Both the position numbers and the translations under genes were made by a program. The notes under the pieces are model-generated. The model was not told where the DNA came from. It did not search any database and saw nothing but the letters and a program-made list of their open reading frames with translations. From positions 62,001 to 126,000 of the forward strand of contig NZ_JAEHFV010000001.1 of NCBI RefSeq assembly GCF_016522065.1: a DNA stretch of 64,000 nt, read 5' to 3'. This DNA is from Flavobacterium agrisoli (GTDB lineage Bacteria > Bacteroidota > Bacteroidia > Flavobacteriales > Flavobacteriaceae). Below are positions 27,254 to 35,692 of the stretch, piece by piece (the stretch's first letter is position 1; the number at the start of each line of letters is the position of its first letter).

Positions 27254-28216
27254 ATGGATTCAATTGAAGATGTTTTGCCACTTGACATAGCCCAAAACCT
27301 AAAAGAACTAAAGGACGATTTAGATCTAAAAATCCCACCCAAGAAACTCGAAAAAAACCTCCTAATTGCGACTTGGAACATACGAGGTTTTGGCGACATT
27401 ACCCGAAAATGGAAATCAGCAGCATCCGACAGCCCGAAGCGCGACTTACATTCCCTAATCTGCATAGCCGAAATCATAAAACGATTCGATGTCATTGCGG
27501 TGCAAGAAGTAAAAGCCAATCTCAAAGGATTGCGTGATGTACTTAAAGTATTAGGCAACGACTGGTCGTTAATCCTAACCGATGTCAACCAAGGAGATGC
27601 AGGAAATGGAGAAAGAATGGCCTATATCTTTGATACCCGACGCGTAAACCTTTCCGGTTTAGCCTGCGAATTGGTGGTGCCCAATGAATGGACAAACGAA
27701 ATTTCAAACGGTATGCTAACCAAACAATTCGTCCGTTCCCCTTATGCAGTAAGTTTCAGAGCACAAGACCAAACTTTTATTTTAGTAACCCTGCACATTC
27801 TGTACGGAAAAGCATCCAGCGACCGCATTGAAGAACTACGTGGAATAGCCAAATGGTTATCCAGTTGGGCAAGTGACATAAATGCCTACCACCAAAATCT
27901 AATAGCATTAGGCGACTTCAACATCGACAAACGGGGCGACTTGCTAAACGAAACCTTCATTTCCGAAGGACTTTACATACCGCCAGCCTTACAAAACGAA
28001 AAAGTAACACGCTCCATTTTCGACGAAACCAAATATTACGACCAAATAGCTTGGTTCAAAGACAGCAAAAAGAAAAACAACCTTTCCTTAGAATTTCTAA
28101 CAGGAGGCAACTACGATTTTGTAAAAACAGCTTTAAACAATCGAGGACTAACCAAACAATCCCTTTTTTTTATGCTCTCCGATCATTACCCCCTTTGGGC
28201 AGAGTTTAAGTTGTAG
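27254..28216 (+). CDS. Endonuclease/exonuclease/phosphatase (EEP) family protein
   Basis: This 320-residue soluble protein has the EEP motifs in order: LLIATWNIRGFGD (Asn, near 40), VIAVQEVK (catalytic Glu, near 83), VTLHILYGK (His), LGDFNIDKRGD (Asp/Asn, near 220) and LSDHYPLWAEF (Asp-His, near 310). It should be a metal-dependent phosphodiesterase, probably a DNase. No signal peptide is present, so it acts inside the cell. It lies beside a self-cleaving repressor and DinB, suggesting a DNA-damage context. Confidence 0.88.
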   Translation: MDSIEDVLPLDIAQNLKELKDDLDLKIPPKKLEKNLLIATWNIRGFGDITRKWKSAASDSPKRDLHSLICIAEIIKRFDVIAVQEVKANLKGLRDVLKVLGNDWSLILTDVNQGDAGNGERMAYIFDTRRVNLSGLACELVVPNEWTNEISNGMLTKQFVRSPYAVSFRAQDQTFILVTLHILYGKASSDRIEELRGIAKWLSSWASDINAYHQNLIALGDFNIDKRGDLLNETFISEGLYIPPALQNEKVTRSIFDETKYYDQIAWFKDSKKKNNLSLEFLTGGNYDFVKTALNNRGLTKQSLFFMLSDHYPLWAEFKL

Positions 28217-28280
28217 TTAAAAGTATAACCCAATACCGCAAATTTGCACACACGACAGCGCACCGACTAAGCAATCCATA

Positions 28281-28308
28281 CCCACAACCCACAACCCACA
28301 ACCCACAA
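28281..28308. repeat. Four tandem CCCACAA repeats
   Basis: Four perfect head-to-tail copies of CCCACAA end two bases before the last codon of the S24 regulator gene. The same heptamer text appears near 27150-27210 and 30680-30690, so it belongs to an interspersed low-complexity family. Confidence 0.85.
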
Positions 28309-28309
28309 C

Positions 28310-29071
28310 TCACTCCCTCTTCAACTTCAAAACCTCCCGCTTCAACTCCAACACAAGCCCTTTCAATTCACCCAATTCCGACAATTCATTTTTCCTATCC
28401 GTTCGCCCAATACTGCATTGGAATTCCCAAATCTCAAGAATTTCCGAAAACTTAACTTCATAATTCGGGTAAAAGCTATTGTCAGATTCCAGAACCAACG
28501 AATTCTTTTTATTCTTATTCAAACGTTTGTAAACCATCCCATGATTTTTGGTAATCAAAATATAGGTTTTGCCATCACGAACGTCGCCTAATTTTTCAAC
28601 ATAGCGTCCCACAATAATAGACCCTTTTTCGTGCGGTGGCATCGAATCGCCTTCAACTGGAAACCCTCTGTATTTTCCAGAACCCAAAAAAGGCAACGAA
28701 ATCTGTTGCAAGCTTTCAATATAGTCAGGATCAGCAAAACCAGTCAAATACCCCGCTTTGGCTTTTTCAGTAACCACCTCAATCACATTTTCGCCAGCAA
28801 CATCAATTTGTATCGGCAGCAATAGTCGATTGTTTTCCAGTTTCAATAAATCCTCGAGATGAATTTTTCGCACATCAACAGTTAATAATAGATCAATACT
28901 AATGTGGTAATAAAGTGCCATCTTTTTCAAAATATCGTAGGGTGCTTCCGAAGTGCCATCTTCATATTTTACATACCTCCCTCTTGTAATGCCCAACTCT
29001 TCAGCCAATTTCTCCTGCGAAATTTTAGCCCGAACTCGTAAAGCGCGAATATTATCAGAAAATAAAGACAT
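28310..29071 (-). CDS. XRE-S24 self-cleaving repressor (LexA/CI-like)
   Basis: Residues 5-65 are a helix-turn-helix of XRE type (SQEKLAEELGITRGRYVKYEDG). A peptidase S24 domain follows, with a likely cleavage bond Ala106-Gly107 (EKAKAGYL), nucleophile Ser143 (VEGDSMPP) and general base Lys182 (GMVYKRL). All parts needed for RecA-stimulated self-cleavage are present. The C-terminus is a Leu/Lys/Glu-rich helix (about 230-253). It is divergent from dinB with 107 bp between starts and probably represses both genes until DNA damage. Confidence 0.9.
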   Translation of the reverse strand: MSLFSDNIRALRVRAKISQEKLAEELGITRGRYVKYEDGTSEAPYDILKKMALYYHISIDLLLTVDVRKIHLEDLLKLENNRLLLPIQIDVAGENVIEVVTEKAKAGYLTGFADPDYIESLQQISLPFLGSGKYRGFPVEGDSMPPHEKGSIIVGRYVEKLGDVRDGKTYILITKNHGMVYKRLNKNKKNSLVLESDNSFYPNYEVKFSEILEIWEFQCSIGRTDRKNELSELGELKGLVLELKREVLKLKRE

Positions 29072-29097
29072 AATGTTTTTGTTATAAATTGGAACAA

Positions 29098-29136
29098 CAA
29101 ATTTAAAACAAATTGTTTCAATCTGTACTAATTTTG
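29098..29136. promoter_or_regulatory. Divergent promoters and shared operator of the S24-dinB pair
   Basis: Bacteroidota-type -7 boxes point both ways: TAAATTTG on the minus strand (29098-29105) and TAATTTTG on the plus strand (29129-29136). Exactly between them is a perfect palindrome, AAACAA-A-TTGTTT (29106-29118). GGAACAA half-sites recur at 29091-29097 and 29147-29153. A repressor bound here would block both promoters. The -33 elements are not clear. Confidence 0.6.
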
Positions 29137-29178
29137 TAAAATAAAAGGAACAAATTCAAACAATGTAAAGGAAAAAAA

Positions 29179-30360
29179 ATGGCAAGGGCAATTGTACACA
29201 TGGATATGAACACATTTTTCGTCTCATGCGAAAGACTAACCAACTCCCAATTAGAAGGAATACCGCTAATCATTGGTGGTGGCGATCGGGGAGTAGTAGC
29301 TTCCTGTTCCTACGAAGCTCGTCATTTTGGAGTACATTCGGCTATGCCCATTAGCATGGCGTTGAAATTGTGCCCACAAGCCAAAGTATTAAAAGGTGAT
29401 ATGGAATTGTATTCCAAATTTTCGCACACCATTACCGAAATCATTCAAGAAAAAGCACCCGTAGTAGAGAAAGCCAGTATCGACGAATTTTATTTAGACA
29501 TCACTGGCATGGATAAATTTTATGGTAGCTACAAATGGACAGATGAACTTGCTAGAACCATTACAAAAGAAACAGGTTTACCGTTAACCTTTGCATTATC
29601 GGTCAACAAAACCGTTTCCAAAATTGGTACGGGCGAAGGCAAACAAAAACAAAATTTAGAAATTCCAGAACACCTCGTAAAGCCTTTTTTAAATCCGTTA
29701 TCCATTAAAAAAATCCCACAGGTCGGCAATGTAACCTTTCAGTTGTTATCCCGAATAGGTATTAGAACCATACAAACCCTGTCTGAAATGCCAGCGGAGG
29801 TTCTACAGCAAATGATTGGTAAAAATGGGATTGATATTTGGAAAAAAGCCAACGGAATAGACAACACCCCCGTAGAACCATATACCGAAAGAAAATCAAT
29901 TTCTACCGAACATACCTTTACCCAGGATACAATCGATTTAATAAAGTTAAAAACCATCCTAACCGGAATGGTAGAAAAACTCGCCTTTCAATTGCGGTCA
30001 GAACAATGGCTTACCTCAACGGTAGTGGTCAAAATTCGCTACGCCAATTTCGATACCGAAACCAAACAATGTAAGATTGCCTATACCTCAGCCGACCATA
30101 TCCTCACAAAAAATGTGATAGAACTATTTGATAAACTCTTTCAACGCCGAATGCGTTTACGCTTAATCGGAATCCGTTTCAGCGGATTAGTAAGAGGAAC
30201 CTACCAAATCAACCTTTTCGAAGACACCGAAGAAATGTTAGCCCTCTACGAAGCCATGGACAAAATGAAAAGTCGTTACGGTTTCGATGCCGTCATGCGC
30301 TGCGCCGGCGCTTCCTTCAAACCCAACACCAAAGCCGAAATCCTAAAACGTAAATTATGA
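29179..30360 (+). CDS. dinB: Y-family DNA polymerase IV
   Basis: This 393-residue enzyme has the Y-family catalytic residues Asp9 (HMDMNTFF) and Asp102-Glu103 (ASIDEFYLDI), fingers motif SYEARHFGV, a thumb HhH (IKKIPQVGNVTFQLL) and a little-finger domain at about 240-350. It performs error-prone translesion synthesis. Length is normal. No beta-clamp motif is obvious at the C-terminus (KPNTKAEILKRKL). Its promoter overlaps the operator of the S24 repressor, consistent with damage induction. Confidence 0.92.
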   Translation: MARAIVHMDMNTFFVSCERLTNSQLEGIPLIIGGGDRGVVASCSYEARHFGVHSAMPISMALKLCPQAKVLKGDMELYSKFSHTITEIIQEKAPVVEKASIDEFYLDITGMDKFYGSYKWTDELARTITKETGLPLTFALSVNKTVSKIGTGEGKQKQNLEIPEHLVKPFLNPLSIKKIPQVGNVTFQLLSRIGIRTIQTLSEMPAEVLQQMIGKNGIDIWKKANGIDNTPVEPYTERKSISTEHTFTQDTIDLIKLKTILTGMVEKLAFQLRSEQWLTSTVVVKIRYANFDTETKQCKIAYTSADHILTKNVIELFDKLFQRRMRLRLIGIRFSGLVRGTYQINLFEDTEEMLALYEAMDKMKSRYGFDAVMRCAGASFKPNTKAEILKRKL

Positions 30361-30390
30361 AGGTAAATTTTAGTATGAATGTCGTCCTTA

Positions 30391-30503
30391 GCTTTCGCAG
30401 TCGAGCGTCAAATGTTTGAAGAATACGTAAAAAGAAAAGCTGTTTGAGCGCAGCGAGTTCTTTTCTTTTAGTATTCGAAAACTAATTTGACCGACGAGAA
30501 AGC
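30391..30503. repeat. Long imperfect palindrome
   Basis: Nested arms match in register: GCTTTC 30391-30396 with GAAAGC 30498-30503; GTCAAAT 30407-30413 with ATTTGAC 30485-30491; GAATAC 30421-30426 with GTATTC 30471-30476; AAAAGAAAAG 30430-30439 with CTTTTCTTTT 30460-30469. The whole unit is about 115 bp, starts 31 bp after the dinB stop, and resembles a MITE or REP-like palindromic unit that may also act as terminator. Confidence 0.65.
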
Positions 30504-30522
30504 GTTAGACTTGATTTTTTTG

Positions 30523-30550
30523 TTTCTTTTTTGATCAAGCAAAAAAGAAA
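30523..30550. terminator. Perfect 11-bp A/T hairpin
   Basis: TTTCTTTTTTG (30523-30533) pairs with CAAAAAAGAAA (30540-30550) around the loop ATCAAG. It directly follows the long palindrome, and its T-rich arm could end transcription from dinB. Confidence 0.45.
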
Positions 30551-30770
30551 ATTAATAGAACTAATTTCTATTTTCACTATAAAACGTATTAATAAAAACA
30601 ATCTAACAAATTAACCTGTAAACGAATAAACAAAAAAAACTGTCATCCCGAGCGCAGCCGAGGGATTCACCATTCACTACTCACAACCCACAACCCTTCA
30701 CTCTTGACTCTTGCCTCTTGCCTCTTCACTATCATCTGGGCGCTCCCTTCGGTCGGGCTGTCCGCTATAT

Positions 30771-30822
30771 CTTTAAGGCTAAGGCGCTCATCCCTTATGC
30801 GAAACCCCATCAAGCCTTAAAG
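30771..30822. repeat. Inverted repeat inside GC-rich interspersed element
   Basis: CTTTAAGGCT (30771-30780) and AGCCTTAAAG (30813-30822) are perfect 10-bp arms around a 32-nt GC-rich loop. Other self-complementary pieces follow, such as CTAACGTTAG and AGCTAGCT near 31062-31080. The block as a whole (about 30735-31115) looks like an interspersed repeat cluster, not a gene. Confidence 0.5.
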
Positions 30823-31127
30823 GATGCCGCTTCCATCCCTAGCGCAACCCGTGTATCAAGTTCATCCACACCAATTCAGCAAGTCCCTTTACAGCAAGCG
30901 CAGTCGAGAGGCCGCATTGCAAAGAAGCCCCGTCACTAAAGAAACGGTAGTAAGCCAGCCGCTAACAGAAAATAACACTAATTGCGGTGCTAGCGCAGCT
31001 AGTATACGCATTCCTTTAAACTGCCTCACACTATGGTGCAAAATCCGCCTACCAACTCCGCAACTAACGTTAGCTAGCTGTTATCGGAAACCCTACCGAA
31101 CAAACCGCCCAACTAAAAAATGACAAA

Positions 31128-31955
31128 CTAATTCACACGATTTCTAAACTCACTAGGACTTAAACCTAAAACCTTTTTTACATATCTAGTAAAAAAAGAA
31201 CGGCTCGAAAAATTCATTTCATCTGCAATTTCGGAAATGTTCAGGTCTTTGTTTTGCAGTAAAATCAATATCCGTTCTTTAGCGTGACGCTGTATCCATT
31301 CCGATGCGGTGATGCCTGAATGGCTTTTGCAGAGGTGGTTGAGGTATTTGGGTGTGATATTCAGCAAATTGCTGTAAAACTGAACCTCCCGCTCTGTGAG
31401 GCAATACTGCTGCAAAAGATTGATGAATTGCTGGTAAAGCGTTCCCGTTTGCAGGCTGTGACGGCGTTGCTCGTACTCATTGGCGAAAGTGTGCCACATT
31501 TCCAGGATGAAAATTCGCATTTGCAGGTTCAGCGCTTCATCGTAAAAGCGGTGTTCCGTTTCGTTAAAACGCTGGTTCATCCATTTGAAATTATTCAGAA
31601 TTCGTTCTTTTTCTTCAATCGCCGCAATATTTTTTACCGGAAAAACCCTCGAATGTAACTGTGCATTGATGCTCCATCCCTGATCTGGAATATTATTGGT
31701 CAGAAAATCTTTTTCCACCAGCAGTACAGTGGCTTTAAACCCTTTACTGGTCTGTATTTGCCCCAGCCTGCTTTCAGCAAACCAAAACAAAAACTGTCCG
31801 GATTTGCAGACCATTGGCGTATCATTGAACAAAAATTTGATGCTCCCACGATGGCAGAACAAATGCGTATGATACTGTTTTATAATACATTCAGTAAACG
31901 CAGTACCCTCTTTTATTTCAAGAAAAATGATTTTTGGAAGTGTATTTTTCGGCAT
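31128..31955 (-). CDS. AraC family transcriptional regulator
   Basis: This 275-residue protein has a cupin-like N-terminal sensing half and a C-terminal AraC double helix-turn-helix (LNISEIADEMNFSSRSFFTRYVKKVLGLSPSEFR, about 238-272). It is divergent from the acetyltransferase-led redox operon with 106 bp between starts, so it is likely its activator. The effector is unknown. Upstream sequence at 31983-31996 (TAATATTTGACATTA) could hold its promoter. Confidence 0.88.
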   Translation of the reverse strand: MPKNTLPKIIFLEIKEGTAFTECIIKQYHTHLFCHRGSIKFLFNDTPMVCKSGQFLFWFAESRLGQIQTSKGFKATVLLVEKDFLTNNIPDQGWSINAQLHSRVFPVKNIAAIEEKERILNNFKWMNQRFNETEHRFYDEALNLQMRIFILEMWHTFANEYEQRRHSLQTGTLYQQFINLLQQYCLTEREVQFYSNLLNITPKYLNHLCKSHSGITASEWIQRHAKERILILLQNKDLNISEIADEMNFSSRSFFTRYVKKVLGLSPSEFRNRVN

Positions 31956-32037
31956 CGCAGTATATTTTAGTGCTAAAATACGTAATATTTGACATTACTT
32001 GCGCTATAAATGTAACAAAACACGGTTGACACCGGCC

Positions 32038-32045
32038 TATCTTTG
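32038..32045 (+). promoter_or_regulatory. Bacteroidota -7 promoter box of the redox operon
   Basis: TATCTTTG matches the TAnnTTTG -7 consensus exactly, 17 bp before the acetyltransferase ATG. No TTG lies at the usual -33 distance, which fits a promoter that needs an activator such as the divergent AraC protein. Confidence 0.55.
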
Positions 32046-32061
32046 TGTTTAAAATAAAACA

Positions 32062-32628
32062 ATGGAAAAAGCAGATATTTTTGAACGGTTGAGAAACGGC
32101 GAAACCATTTCTTCTAACGATGCCGAAGCTTACAAAATGCGTGAAGCTTCTTTTGTTACGAAAAAGTTGGTTGTACAGATGAATAATGCGACTGAACCAA
32201 CGGAAATTAGACATTTATTAAGCCAAATTACTGCAACTGAAATTCACGAAAGTGTAACCGTTTTTACGCCTTTGCACATCAATTACGGTAAGCATACCAA
32301 AATAGGCAAAAACGTGTTCATTAATTTCGACTGTGTGTTTTTGGATTTGGGCGGAATTACCATCGATGACAACGTTTTGATTGCGCCTAAAGTGAGTTTG
32401 CTTACCGAAGGTCATCCCATAAATCCTGCAGAAAGGCAATCGTTAATTCCTAAACCTATTCACATCAAAAAAAATGCGTGGATTGGGGCAAATGCTACCA
32501 TTCTGCAAGGTGTAACTATCGGTGAAAATGCCGTTGTAGCAGCAGGTTCGTTAGTATCAACAGATGTTCCAGACAATGTCATCGTAGGCGGAATTCCTGC
32601 AAAAATCATTAAAGAAATTAATGCTTAA
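32062..32628 (+). CDS. Sugar O-acetyltransferase, left-handed beta-helix
   Basis: This 188-residue protein is of the maltose/galactoside acetyltransferase type. An N-terminal helical cap is followed by hexapeptide repeats from about 70 (GKHTKIGKNVFINFDCVFLD, AWIGANATILQGVTIGENAVVAAGSLV), with the catalytic His in TEGHPI (about 120). It transfers acetyl from acetyl-CoA to a sugar or related alcohol. It is the first gene of a five-gene operon and abuts the dehydrogenase gene by a few bases. Confidence 0.88.
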   Translation: MEKADIFERLRNGETISSNDAEAYKMREASFVTKKLVVQMNNATEPTEIRHLLSQITATEIHESVTVFTPLHINYGKHTKIGKNVFINFDCVFLDLGGITIDDNVLIAPKVSLLTEGHPINPAERQSLIPKPIHIKKNAWIGANATILQGVTIGENAVVAAGSLVSTDVPDNVIVGGIPAKIIKEINA

Positions 32629-32632
32629 AAAT

Positions 32633-33811
32633 ATGTCAAACGATAATAATAATTCCCGCAGAAAATTTATTCAACAGACTTCGCTTGCAAGTGCAGGTTT
32701 GGTGCTTGCCGGACCTTTGCAAATTTTCGCACAAACAAATTATAATACAATGTATAAAAATATAAAAGCAAGAGGCTACGCAGGAAAAGATGTAGCAGGA
32801 AAAATGGTCCCATGGAATTTTGAAAGAAGAGCAGTGGGCGACAACGATGTTTTAATTGAAATTAAATATTCGGGAATCTGCCATTCGGATATTCATACTA
32901 TAAAAGGACATTGGGGTCCGCAAAAATATCCACAGGTTCCTGGTCACGAAATTGCAGGAATTGTAACCGCAGTGGGTAAAAATGTGACCAAATTTAAAGT
33001 AGGCGACCAAGCTGGTGTGGGCTGTATGGTAAACAGTTGTATGAAATGCGACAGTTGCAAAAGCGGCGAAGAACATCACTGCGAAACGGGCGGAATGGTA
33101 GGCACTTATGGTACCCCGGAAGCCTCATCGCCAACCGGAATTACCCAAGGTGGTTATGCCAACAATATTGTAGTTACTGAGCACTTTGCAATAAAAATTC
33201 CTAAAACTATTGACCTGAAATATGCAGCACCATTGCTTTGTGCAGGTATCACCACCTATTCGCCAATGATGAAAATCAATTTTAAGAAAGGGGATAAAAT
33301 CGGTGTTATCGGCATCGGTGGTTTGGGCCATATCGCTGTGAAATTAGCCGTATCAAAAGGTGCTGAAGTGTATGCATTTACCACTTCTCCTTCAAAAGTG
33401 AATGACATTAAAAGTTTTGGGGCAAAGGAAGTTATCGTGGTAAAATCGGCAACAGATTTACAGCCGTACAAAGGCAAACTCGACTTTATGATTTCTACCG
33501 TTCCGTATGCGTATGAAATGTCTCCTTACATCGACTGTGTTAAAAAATACGGCTATTTCACACAGGTCGGACAGCCTGTAAACGGCGAATTGACCATCAA
33601 TAATTTCAATATGATTTTTAACAGAGTGAATTTCAACGGCTCGCTGATTGGCGGCATTCCCGAAACCCAGGAAGTAATGGATTACTGTGCCGACCATAGA
33701 ATTTATCCGCAGATACAGGTGATAAAAGCATCAGAAATAAATGATGCGTGGAATAAGGTAGTGAATAAAGAAGCAAGATATAGATATGTCATCGATGCTT
33801 CAACATTTTAA
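32633..33811 (+). CDS. Zn-dependent alcohol dehydrogenase with Tat-like signal
   Basis: The protein is a medium-chain dehydrogenase of the cinnamyl-alcohol/YahK type: catalytic zinc ligands in CHSDIHT and GHE, structural zinc cysteines SCMKCDSCKSGEEHHC, and the NAD(P) loop GIGGLGHIAVKLA. An in-frame Met at 32621 overlaps the previous gene; the Met at 32633 is chosen because it follows that stop and leads into SRRKFIQQTSLASAGLVLAG, a twin-arginine-like signal ending near FAQ. A secreted NAD(P)-dependent enzyme would be unusual, so either it carries cofactor through Tat or the leader is vestigial. Confidence 0.87.
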   Translation: MSNDNNNSRRKFIQQTSLASAGLVLAGPLQIFAQTNYNTMYKNIKARGYAGKDVAGKMVPWNFERRAVGDNDVLIEIKYSGICHSDIHTIKGHWGPQKYPQVPGHEIAGIVTAVGKNVTKFKVGDQAGVGCMVNSCMKCDSCKSGEEHHCETGGMVGTYGTPEASSPTGITQGGYANNIVVTEHFAIKIPKTIDLKYAAPLLCAGITTYSPMMKINFKKGDKIGVIGIGGLGHIAVKLAVSKGAEVYAFTTSPSKVNDIKSFGAKEVIVVKSATDLQPYKGKLDFMISTVPYAYEMSPYIDCVKKYGYFTQVGQPVNGELTINNFNMIFNRVNFNGSLIGGIPETQEVMDYCADHRIYPQIQVIKASEINDAWNKVVNKEARYRYVIDASTF

Positions 33812-33821
33812 AATACTGGAT

Positions 33822-34295
33822 ATGAAATCTCTGATAACAATCATCACAGTTTTATTTACGTTTTCGTGCTGCGCAGCAAGTTGCAGTAAAGATGATGAGC
33901 CTAATTCAATCGAAAATAATAGCAGTGTAAGCACTAATCCTTCAATAACAAAAATGAAAATCACAATTGGCACCGAAATTTTTAGCGCAACGTTATATGA
34001 TAATCCAAGTGCTACAGCTTTTAAAGCACTGCTGCCACTTACGATTGATATGACCGAATTGAATAACAACGAAAAGTATTACGATTTACCCCATCCACTT
34101 CCAACTAATGCATCCGTTGGTGGTGCGATAAAAAATGGAGATTTAATGCTGTACGGAAGTAACACGTTGGTGCTTTTTTATAAGAGTTTCAATACCTCGT
34201 ACAGTTATACAAAACTGGGAAATATAGATAATCCAGCTGGACTTGCCGAGGCTTTAGGCAATGGAAATGTGGTGGTAAAATTAGAAAATAACTAA
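33822..34295 (+). CDS. Cyclophilin-like fold lipoprotein
   Basis: The chosen Met (33822) begins MKSLITIITVLFTFSCCAASCSKDDE, a lipoprotein signal with the lipidation Cys in CAASC; an upstream Met at 33786 would overlap the dehydrogenase. The mature domain of about 120 residues (MKITIGTEIFSATLYDNPSATAFKALLP, GDLMLYGSNTLVLFYKSF, YTKLGNI) matches the bacterial cyclophilin-like fold family, small beta-barrels without known isomerase activity. It lies 10 bp after the dehydrogenase in the redox operon. Confidence 0.82.
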   Translation: MKSLITIITVLFTFSCCAASCSKDDEPNSIENNSSVSTNPSITKMKITIGTEIFSATLYDNPSATAFKALLPLTIDMTELNNNEKYYDLPHPLPTNASVGGAIKNGDLMLYGSNTLVLFYKSFNTSYSYTKLGNIDNPAGLAEALGNGNVVVKLENN

Positions 34296-34307
34296 ACAAT
34301 AATCAGA

Positions 34308-34805
34308 ATGAAAAATATTTTAAAAAACTTTTCAGTGATAACCGTTTTGGCGATGACCCTACTATCGTGCAACAATAAAAATCAGGAAAATATGGTAACA
34401 AATAAAAATGAATTAACAGAAATTTTCCCGAAAGGTGAAAAAGGTTCAAGTGAAAATTTTACCGGAAATGCGTACAATGTTGGTTTGATAGAAACAGATA
34501 GTTTGTTGACAACAGCAGTGGGCAATGTATATTTTGAACCCGGTGCAAGAAGCAATTGGCATAGTCATCCTGCCGGTCAAATTTTAATTATTACAGATGG
34601 AATTGGTTATCATCAAATAGAAGGACAGCCAATTGAAATTATCAAAAAAGGGAGTGTGGTGAAATGCCCACCAAATGTTCGTCATTGGCACGGAGCCAGT
34701 GCTGATGTGGGTTTGCAACAATTATACATCGTTCCAAACACCGAAAAAGGAATTGTGAATTGGCAGGAAGCCGTAACAGAAGAAGTTTATAACAGTATAA
34801 AATAG
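34308..34805 (+). CDS. Cupin domain lipoprotein
   Basis: This 165-residue protein has a lipobox (MTLLSCNNKN) and a single cupin fold with both motifs: NWHSHPAGQILIITDGIGYHQ (about 83-103) and KCPPNVRHWHGASAD (about 122-136). The histidines form a likely metal site. Close relatives are small cupins such as those near carboxymuconolactone decarboxylases and (R)-hydroxynitrile-lyase-like proteins. The reaction here is unknown. It is the fourth gene of the operon. Confidence 0.82.
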   Translation: MKNILKNFSVITVLAMTLLSCNNKNQENMVTNKNELTEIFPKGEKGSSENFTGNAYNVGLIETDSLLTTAVGNVYFEPGARSNWHSHPAGQILIITDGIGYHQIEGQPIEIIKKGSVVKCPPNVRHWHGASADVGLQQLYIVPNTEKGIVNWQEAVTEEVYNSIK

Positions 34806-34827
34806 GTTTTTAAAATAAAATTCAATT

Positions 34828-35574
34828 ATGGAAAATAATATCAAAGATAAAATAGTAATCATTACCGGAGCAAGTAGTGGAATGGGCGAAGCTGCAGCAA
34901 AACATTTAGCAACACTTGGCGCAACAGTTATCCTAGGAGCAAGAAGAGCCGAAAAAATTGAACAGTTAGCAAAACAAATCAATGAAACCGGCGGAAAAGC
35001 ACTTGCCGTAAAAGCAGACGTAACCAATCTTGACCAAATTAAAAACCTTGTGGATACAGCTGTCCAAAGATTTGGCAAAGTAGATGTGATTTTAAACAAT
35101 GCAGGAATAATGCCCTTGTCGCCAATAGACAGAATAAATGTTGACGAGTGGAATATGATGATTGATGTAAATATAAAAGGTGTACTCAACGGTATTGCTG
35201 CGGTTCTTCCTTATATGAAAGAGCAAAAATTTGGTCAGATTATCAACACCTCGTCCGTTGCCGGTCATAAAGTTTTCAATGGTTCTGCCGTTTATTCTGC
35301 CACAAAATATGCAGTTCGGGCCTTAACAGAAGGTTTACGTATGGAAGTGAAACCATATAATATCCGTACCACAATTGTTTGTCCAGGTGCTGTAAAAACA
35401 GAATTGCTGGAACATATTTCCGAAGCAGATATTCAGCAGGCCAATAAAGATTATGTAGGCGAAGTAGGAATTAGCCCAGATAGTTTTGCAAGGGTGGTTG
35501 CTTTCGCCATCAGTCAGCCGGAGGATGTTGATATTAATGAAGTTATATTCCGCCCAACAGCACAAGAAATGTAA
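34828..35574 (+). CDS. Short-chain dehydrogenase/reductase (SDR)
   Basis: This 248-residue classical SDR has the cofactor motif TGASSGMGEAAA (about 13-24), NNAGIMP (about 90), the catalytic Ser near 141 (NTSSVAG), and YxxxK as YSATKYA (about 154-160). It reduces or oxidises a small carbonyl/alcohol with NAD(P)H. It is cytoplasmic and ends the operon; 68 bp later an IS982 element begins. Confidence 0.9.
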   Translation: MENNIKDKIVIITGASSGMGEAAAKHLATLGATVILGARRAEKIEQLAKQINETGGKALAVKADVTNLDQIKNLVDTAVQRFGKVDVILNNAGIMPLSPIDRINVDEWNMMIDVNIKGVLNGIAAVLPYMKEQKFGQIINTSSVAGHKVFNGSAVYSATKYAVRALTEGLRMEVKPYNIRTTIVCPGAVKTELLEHISEADIQQANKDYVGEVGISPDSFARVVAFAISQPEDVDINEVIFRPTAQEM

Positions 35575-35692
35575 AATAAGTATCAATTATTTAAAAGGCT
35601 GTTCACTTTGATTTGTGGTGTACAAAAATGTAATTATAACATAACCCGTTGGGTGTAATTATTTGTAGTAAAAAAGAATGATTAGATATTGG

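Larger units (their letters stand above)
30361..31127. other. Repeat-rich noncoding region
   Basis: This 767-bp stretch has no real gene; short frames in it reflect GC-rich repeats. It contains a long imperfect palindrome (30391-30503), a perfect 11-bp hairpin (30523-30550), a CCCGAGCGCAGCCGAGGG element (about 30647-30664), CTTG/CCTCTTG microrepeats and a structured block with the CTTTAAGGCT inverted repeat (30771-30822). Such blocks are interspersed repeats in flavobacterial genomes. Confidence 0.6.

Noticed and set aside
28281..28308. CCCACAA tandem repeats as a CRISPR-like array
   Set aside because: The repeats are 7 bp without spacers and there are no cas genes.
31062..31120. attC-like look of palindromes CTAACGTTAG and CGCCCAACT near the AraC gene
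   Set aside because: No integron integrase or cassette array is present, and core-site spacing does not fit; more likely part of the interspersed repeat.
30718..31123. Two overlapping frames of 73 and 99 codons
   Set aside because: They lie in an interspersed GC-rich repeat block with many palindromes and show no conserved protein pattern.
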